From Bog-564 sp035509915 (GTDB taxonomy: Bacteria; Actinomycetota; Acidimicrobiia; Acidimicrobiales; UBA8190), in the NCBI GenBank assembly GCA_035509915.1, contig DATKIB010000142.1:1-9206 (forward strand): a stretch of DNA of 9,206 bases. Reading direction: 5' to 3'. The position numbers were made by a program, and so were the translations under genes. Positions 5,642 to 9,206 of the stretch are shown here, in pieces (positions within the stretch are counted from its first letter, which is position 1; each line of letters starts with the position of its first letter). The notes below the pieces were generated by a model. The model was not told where the DNA came from and made no database searches. It was given only the letters and a program-made list of their open reading frames with translations.

Positions 5642-7014
5642 CCGCCCACTCCGGCCGTGCGCTCGCCGGCAGTGGCCGCGCGCTCGCTGGCCGCGATCGC
5701 CTCTGCCCAAAGGTCCGGCCCCGCCGCCCCGGTCACCCTCACCTCCTCGATGGCGCCCACCTCGAGCGCGCGGGGCACGTGGACGATCCCGTCGATCTCG
5801 GGAGCCTCGCGATGCGAGCGCGCCACGCCGGGGGCGTCGACGAGCACCTGCAAATTCTCGCCGATCAGTGCGGAGCGCTTCGCCGCGGTGACCGCGTCCT
5901 GGATCTCCGCGCACTCGCGCAGGCGCTCGAGAGCGAGAGGGGCGGGGACCTTCTCCCCGAGCGCCGCCGCGTGGGTGCCGGACTCCTCGGAGAAGGTGAA
6001 GAGGCCGGCCCAGTCCAGCTGTGCCTCCTCCAGGAACTCGAGCAACAGATCGTGGTCGTCCTCGGTCTCCCCCGGGTATCCCAGGATGAAGGAGGAACGA
6101 AGCGCCGCGTGCGGGGCCGCGGCGCGGATGGCCGCGATCCGTTCCAAGAAGCGCTCGCCGTCCCCCCAGCGCCTCATGCGGCCGAGCAACGGGCGCGACA
6201 CGTGCTGGAGCGACAGGTCGAAGTACGCGACCCCCGTGGAGAGGATCGCTTCGACGAGGGCCTCGTCGAGCGAAGACGGGTACAGATAGAGCAGCCGCAC
6301 GCGCTCGACCCGCCGGCTCAGCTCCCGCACGAGCCCGACGATCGGACGCGCCTCGCCCCGCGCACGCCCGCGCGCAGCGGTCGCGTTGCGGTCCAGTCCC
6401 CACGAAGCCAGGTCCTGCGCGACGAGAACCAATTCCCGGAGTCCTTCGCCGAGCGCTCCTGTCTCTTCGAGGATCTCCGCGGTCGTCCTCGAGCGCTGCG
6501 CGCCGCGGAACTGCGGGATGGCGCAGAAGCCGCAGCGCCTGTCGCATCCCTCGGCCACTTTGACGTAGGCCCAAGGGGCAGCAGCCGGCGGCCTCGGCAG
6601 GTTCAGAAGGTCGAGGCTCGGGACGACCTCGCCGTAGGGCACTGAGTCGGTGAGGGGCAGGGCGTCGGTGGTGCGAACGCGGCTGTCGCGGAGGGTCACT
6701 GGCACCCCGAAACCAGCCACGAGGTCCACCTCGGGCATGCAGCGCGCGAGCTCAGCTCCGTGGCGCTCTGCGAGGCAGCCGGTGACGACCAGCCGAGCGC
6801 CCCCTCGCCGGGCGCCTGCGAGCTCGAGGATCACCTCGATCGACTCCTGGCGGGCGGCCTCGATGAAGGCACAGGTGTTGACCACCACCAGGTCGGCCTC
6901 CTCTGGCGAGCCGGCAGGGCTGTACCCGTCTGCCACGAGAGTGCCGGCGAGCTTGTCGGAGTCGACCCGGTTCTTCGGGCACCCCAGGGTCTCCAGCCAG
7001 TAGCGCTCGGCCAC
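5638..7014 (-). CDS. rimO: Ribosomal protein S12 methylthiotransferase RimO
   Basis: RimO is a radical-SAM enzyme that adds a methylthio group to the conserved aspartate of ribosomal protein S12. The 458-residue protein has three parts. The UPF0004 N-terminal domain carries the auxiliary-cluster cysteines C12 (LETLGCPKNRVDSD), C48 (VNTCAFIEAARQESI) and C80 (VTGCLAERHG). The radical-SAM core has C157-x3-C161-x2-C164 (EGCDRRCGFCAIP), with YLYPSSLDEALVEAI (243-257) and DLSLQHVSRPLLGRM (266-280). A C-terminal TRAM domain lies at about 383-441. LGCPKNRVDSD and the IPQFRGAQRSR segment distinguish RimO from MiaB. The start is GTG 7014; an in-frame TAG lies four codons upstream, so only non-standard codons could extend it. 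There is no Shine-Dalgarno sequence, which suggests a leaderless message. It starts 21 bases after the tRNA-Ser gene and is coupled to pgsA by a GTGA overlap. Confidence 0.97.
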   Translation of the reverse strand: MAERYWLETLGCPKNRVDSDKLAGTLVADGYSPAGSPEEADLVVVNTCAFIEAARQESIEVILELAGARRGGARLVVTGCLAERHGAELARCMPEVDLVAGFGVPVTLRDSRVRTTDALPLTDSVPYGEVVPSLDLLNLPRPPAAAPWAYVKVAEGCDRRCGFCAIPQFRGAQRSRTTAEILEETGALGEGLRELVLVAQDLASWGLDRNATAARGRARGEARPIVGLVRELSRRVERVRLLYLYPSSLDEALVEAILSTGVAYFDLSLQHVSRPLLGRMRRWGDGERFLERIAAIRAAAPHAALRSSFILGYPGETEDDHDLLLEFLEEAQLDWAGLFTFSEESGTHAAALGEKVPAPLALERLRECAEIQDAVTAAKRSALIGENLQVLVDAPGVARSHREAPEIDGIVHVPRALEVGAIEEVRVTGAAGPDLWAEAIAASERAATAGERTAGVGG

Positions 7015-7020
7015 CAGGAC

Positions 7021-7026
7021 AATCTA
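7021..7026 (-). promoter_or_regulatory. Possible -10 element for leaderless rimO transcript
   Basis: On the - strand TAGATT (7026-7021) fits TANNNT and ends six bases before the rimO GTG. That is the spacing seen for leaderless actinobacterial genes whose transcript begins at the start codon. No clear -35 is seen at 17 bases, which would fall within the tRNA gene. Co-transcription with tRNA-Ser, followed by 3' processing of the tRNA, is the alternative way to make the rimO message. Confidence 0.35.
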
Positions 7027-7035
7027 GATGTCGAG

Positions 7036-7124
7036 CGGAGAGGCAGGGATTTGAACCCTGGGACCCAGTTTCCCAGGTCAACTCATTAGCAGTGAGTCCG
7101 ATTCGGCCGCTCTCGCACCTCTCC
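7036..7124 (-). tRNA. tRNA-Ser (anticodon GCU)
   Basis: The 89-base gene folds as a class II tRNA. The 7-base-pair acceptor stem is GGAGAGG with CCTCTCC, followed by discriminator G at 7036. The D arm contains GAGCGGCCGAA. The anticodon stem ACTCA/TGAGT closes loop CTGCTAA, giving anticodon GCT (reads AGC and AGU). A long variable arm (GACC...GGTC) is typical of tRNA-Ser, and the T arm is CAGGG-TTCAAAT-CCCTG. CCA is not encoded. The 3' end is 21 bases from rimO and the 5' end 34 bases from the integrase ATG on the other strand. No second copy of any tRNA segment was found in the window. Confidence 0.97.
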
Positions 7125-7127
7125 CTG

Positions 7128-7155
7128 TTGCTTCGGCCTAGTTCCGGCCTATATC
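7128..7155 (+). promoter_or_regulatory. Possible integrase promoter
   Basis: TTGCTT (7128-7133) and TATATC (7150-7155) are spaced by 16 bases just ahead of the integrase start. The -10 ends immediately before GTG 7156 and three bases before ATG 7159, so a transcript from it would be leaderless or would start inside the assigned start. GTG 7165 would then fit better as the translation start. No Shine-Dalgarno sequence is present. The match is moderate and the call tentative. Confidence 0.3.
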
Positions 7156-7175
7156 GTGATGGGCGTGGAATCCAA
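7148..7175 (-). promoter_or_regulatory. Possible tRNA-Ser (and rimO operon) promoter overlapping the integrase start
   Basis: On the - strand TTGGAT (7175-7170) and TATAGG (7153-7148) are spaced by 16 bases. This would start transcription near 7141, about 16 bases before the mature tRNA 5' end, a normal precursor leader. The -35 lies within the first codons of the integrase gene, and the -10 shares the TATA core of the integrase promoter on the opposite strand. I saw no better promoter nearer the tRNA. Tentative. Confidence 0.35.
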
Positions 7176-8346
7176 AAGCCGTCGCAGACCCAAGGGTACC
7201 GGATCTGTCCAGGAGCTCGCAGGCGGCAAGTGGCGTCTTCGGCTCTTCGTCGGCCTCGATCCGCTCACCCGATCACCGCGGCAGTTGTCAACAACTGTAG
7301 AGGCGAAGAACAAGACCGAGGCCCAGAAGCGCCTACGGGACTGGCAGAGAGAGGTTGCCGATCAGCCGGGCCTACTGGGGACCGCCGCCACGGTGCGGGT
7401 AGTCGTCGAGGAGTGGCTCCAGCACTCTGCGGCACGAGGCCGGTCCCCGAAGACGATCCACGAGGCTCGGCGGTCGGCCGAGACGGTGATCTTCCCCACG
7501 TTGGGTGATGTGAGGGTCGCAGAGCTCACCCCCCGTCACCTTGACGAGTGGTACCGCCAGCTGGTGACGGGCGAGGGCCGGAAGCGCCCCCTGGCCGCTA
7601 CGAGCGTGCGCAGGCACCACGCCGTGCTGTCAGCGGCGCTGTCCCAGGCGGTGCGCTGGGGCTGGCTCGAGCGAAACCCGGCCGAGCGGGCCCAGCCACC
7701 CGACCTGCCCCAGCGTGCCCTGAGGGTCCCCACGGCCGACGAGGTCCGACTCCTGCTGTCGAGGGCCGCGGCCGGGGACGGCAGATGGGGGATGCTCCTC
7801 GCCCTGGCGGTTCTCACCGGGGCCAGACGTGGAGAGATCTGTGCCCTGAGGTGGTCCGACATCGACGCCGGAACGATCCGGTTCCGAAAGTCGCTCTATC
7901 GTGCCGGCGCGGTCCGTGGTGAGAAAGGGACCAAGGGCGGCAAGCAACGATGGGTGGTGGTCGCTCCCGTCGGGATCGCCCTCCTCGACCAGTGGCGAGA
8001 ACGCTGCGTGGCGCGAGCTGAAGAGGCGGGAGTCGACCTGGTCGACGATGCCTTCGTGGTCTCGACCTTCCCGGACGGCAGTCGCCCCGTCAATCCCGAC
8101 AGCCTGTCGTCGGCCGTTCACCGTATGTGCGAGGAGCTCGGGATGCCGGACGTCCACCTTCACTCGCTGCGCCACTTCGCCGCCACAGAGATGATCGGAT
8201 CCGGAGTCGACCCTCGGAACGCGGCAGAACTCCTAGGCCACGCCGATCCGTCGCTGACCCTGGGTGTCTACGCGCACAGCACACCCGATCGACAACGCCA
8301 GGCGGCCGAGGTCCTAGGTCGGATCCTGATGCCGGGATCGGACTGA
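7159..8346 (+). CDS. Tyrosine recombinase / phage-type integrase
   Basis: This is a site-specific recombinase that integrates and excises a mobile element through a phosphotyrosine intermediate. The 395-residue protein (from ATG 7159) has an arm-binding-like N-terminal domain (about 8-66, Arg/Lys-rich start, GGKWRLRLFVG at 22-32), a core-binding SAM-like domain (about 78-170), and the catalytic domain (about 190-385). The active site looks complete: R223 in TGARRGE (220-226), a hairpin Lys among K256/K259/K262, H335 and R338 in HSLRH (335-339), H361 in LLGHADPSLT, and nucleophile Y371 in VYAHST. GTG 7156 and GTG 7165 are alternative starts; none has a ribosome site. It begins 34 bases from the 5' end of tRNA-Ser, a preferred class of integration target. 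The gene is intact, with base composition similar to its neighbours. The parent element is inferred to extend rightward beyond the window. Confidence 0.95.
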   Translation: MGVESKSRRRPKGTGSVQELAGGKWRLRLFVGLDPLTRSPRQLSTTVEAKNKTEAQKRLRDWQREVADQPGLLGTAATVRVVVEEWLQHSAARGRSPKTIHEARRSAETVIFPTLGDVRVAELTPRHLDEWYRQLVTGEGRKRPLAATSVRRHHAVLSAALSQAVRWGWLERNPAERAQPPDLPQRALRVPTADEVRLLLSRAAAGDGRWGMLLALAVLTGARRGEICALRWSDIDAGTIRFRKSLYRAGAVRGEKGTKGGKQRWVVVAPVGIALLDQWRERCVARAEEAGVDLVDDAFVVSTFPDGSRPVNPDSLSSAVHRMCEELGMPDVHLHSLRHFAATEMIGSGVDPRNAAELLGHADPSLTLGVYAHSTPDRQRQAAEVLGRILMPGSD

Positions 8347-8411
8347 GCACCCACCATTCGCCATGAATAAGGTAAGGGCCGCCGGGGGGCCGAAGGGAGG
8401 GAAGTTCAGCA

Positions 8412-8888
8412 ATGACCAATCCCGACAGCCCCAGTCGTCACCAGCGCATCCTCGCAAGATCGGCGCTGGTCCTGGTAGCAGGCCTCACTATCGCCGCCTG
8501 CACCTCCAAGACCACTCCAGCCGTCACGACCACGAGTCAACCTTCATCCCAAGCGACAGCAGCTCCTCCGGCCTCCGCGGCCAGCACCCCCACCACTTCG
8601 CCGGCGGCGGCCGACGTGTCGATCACCAGTTGCGCCCCGGACCCGAGCGACTCGACGCTCATCGACGTGACGGGCCAGATCGTGAACCACGACACCCAGA
8701 CCGACGACTACAGCATCACCGTTACCCTGCTGAGCGGGTCGACCCGGGTGGGCGAGGCGGACGACGTCGAGAACAGCATCACGGCGAACCAGAAGTCGAC
8801 ATGGTCGGCAAGCGGGTCGGCGACGAACGCGACCGGCGCGGTCACCTGCCAGCTCGCCAGCGTCCAGCGCACTCCGTCGAACCCATAG
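8412..8888 (+). CDS. Small lipoprotein with Thr/Ala/Ser-rich linker and beta-type domain (FxLYD-like)
   Basis: The 158-residue protein has a lipoprotein signal: charged RHQRILARS, hydrophobic ALVLVAGLTIAA, and lipobox IAAC with lipidated Cys30. A low-complexity Thr/Ser/Ala/Pro linker runs to about residue 66. A C-terminal domain of about 90 residues (VSITSC... to ...AVTCQLASV) follows, with alternating beta-strand pattern, a VTGQIVNHDT segment and two cysteines likely to pair. This resembles FxLYD/DUF-type extracellular domains of actinobacteria, which have no fixed function. ATG 8412 is preceded by GGGAGG at 8395-8400 (11 bases). It is on the same strand as the integrase with a 65-base gap, and convergent with the phage-like gene to its right. 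It may be element cargo that alters the host surface, or a chromosomal gene; neither is proven. Confidence 0.8.
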   Translation: MTNPDSPSRHQRILARSALVLVAGLTIAACTSKTTPAVTTTSQPSSQATAAPPASAASTPTTSPAAADVSITSCAPDPSDSTLIDVTGQIVNHDTQTDDYSITVTLLSGSTRVGEADDVENSITANQKSTWSASGSATNATGAVTCQLASVQRTPSNP

Positions 8889-8893
8889 ACGCG

Positions 8894-8920
8894 AAAAAAC
8901 CCCGGCCTTTCGGGCCGGGG
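8894..8920 (-). terminator. Intrinsic (Rho-independent) terminator
   Basis: The stem arms CCCCGGCC (8900-8907) and GGCCGGGG (8913-8920) are a perfect 8-base-pair match closing a 5-base loop. Six A residues (8894-8899) lie on the left, which become a U6 run after the hairpin in - strand RNA. It therefore terminates the - strand gene whose stop is at 8943, 22 bases upstream. The hairpin also lies just past the stop of the convergent lipoprotein gene, but no T-run follows it on the + strand. Confidence 0.93.
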
Positions 8921-8942
8921 CGATCGGAAACTTCGTTCGGTC

Positions 8943-9206
8943 TCAGACAGGCACGGTGATCAGGGTAACGGTCGAGGTCTTCAGGCCGGCGGCGGGGATG
9001 AAGGTGACCACGAGCAGATAGCTATGGCCCACCTCGAGCGCTGAGCCCTGGACCCTCTGGATTACCGAGTTGCCGGACACCACGGGCGCGTCCGCCAGGG
9101 CGATGGCAGTGCTCGGCAGGTCGGTGAGCGTCGACGTCGGCGTGGAGACCGCCTCGCCCGGCTGGAGGACCCCCGTCATGTCGATCTGCCAGTCCCAGAT
9201 CTCGGT
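8943..9206 (-). CDS. C-terminal part of a phage-structural-like protein (partial, runs off the right edge)
   Basis: The frame is open from the window edge at 9206 to TGA 8945-8943, giving the last 87 residues of a protein that starts outside. An internal ATG at 9179 could begin a 78-residue protein, but codons upstream remain open and fit the same domain. The visible part has IWDWQIDMTGVLQPGE, a run of alternating beta strands, then GHSYLLVVTF and a closing VTLITV strand. The layout of a tryptophan-rich first strand, a mid strand ending in a glycine turn, and a final repeat-like strand resembles short immunoglobulin-like phage tail-fibre adaptor or virion proteins. This is recognition of pattern, not a confirmed family. 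Its position near an integrase fits a prophage. A terminator follows 22 bases after the stop. Confidence 0.6.
   Translation of the reverse strand, partial: TEIWDWQIDMTGVLQPGEAVSTPTSTLTDLPSTAIALADAPVVSGNSVIQRVQGSALEVGHSYLLVVTFIPAAGLKTSTVTLITVPV

Noticed and set aside
5642..6574. 311-codon in-frame extension upstream of pgsA
   Set aside because: It is an Arg/Gly-rich frame within rimO coding sequence, an artefact of high GC. The GTG overlapping the rimO stop explains the pgsA start.
5377..6645. Long + strand open frame of about 420 codons opposite pgsA and rimO
   Set aside because: Low-complexity Arg/Ala/Pro composition, opposite two well-supported genes with conserved motifs; typical GC-driven shadow.
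8894..8920. Terminator serving the + strand lipoprotein gene
   Set aside because: The T-run lies on the left side, so it works as a canonical terminator only for - strand transcription; at most it is partially bidirectional.
7125..9206. Second attachment site (repeat of a tRNA segment) to the right of the integrase
   Set aside because: I looked for tRNA-Ser stem and loop segments through to the edge and saw none; the other end must lie outside the window if it exists.
1..9206. CRISPR array or transposon terminal repeats
   Set aside because: No regularly spaced repeats with unique spacers and no transposase or paired terminal inverted repeats were seen.

Overview
The window is high-GC, densely packed bacterial chromosome, most likely from an actinobacterium. 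The core gene order rimO-pgsA-cinA-thpR-recA on one strand, frequent GTG starts, 4-base stop/start overlaps, and a LexA box of the Gram-positive/actinobacterial type (CGAAC-N4-GTTCG) all point that way. I lean towards the class Acidimicrobiia, but this is inference from gene order and protein style, not a database match.

Left part (1-3571): the 3' tip of an upstream gene overlaps the GTG start of a secreted DUF3048 protein on the + strand. That gene meets recA (- strand) tail to tail, with an 11-base overlap and no room for recX. recA has an SOS promoter about 180 bases upstream of its start and a leader carrying three tandem ~15-base repeats. Upstream of recA, on the same strand, lies thpR (2H phosphoesterase). 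It is divergent from a macro-domain ADP-ribose hydrolase gene on the + strand.

Middle part (3624-7124): a tight - strand cluster reads tRNA-Ser(GCU), rimO (ribosomal protein S12 methylthiotransferase), pgsA (phosphatidylglycerophosphate synthase type) and cinA (ADP-ribose pyrophosphatase/NMN deamidase family). rimO/pgsA overlap by GTGA and pgsA/cinA by ATGA. rimO starts 21 bases after the tRNA with no Shine-Dalgarno sequence.

Right part (7125-9206): an intact tyrosine recombinase gene begins 34 bases from the 5' end of the tRNA. It is followed by a small lipoprotein gene and, on the - strand behind a strong intrinsic terminator, the C-terminal part of a protein that resembles phage structural/tail-adaptor proteins. 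This looks like the end of a prophage or related integrated element that continues past the window.

The most interesting theme is functional. ThpR, the macro-domain protein and CinA can be arranged as successive steps in clearing phosphorylated or acylated ADP-ribose and NMN, and they sit beside the DNA-damage gene recA. The other striking point is the tRNA/integrase junction, where the best candidate tRNA promoter lies inside the integrase coding start.
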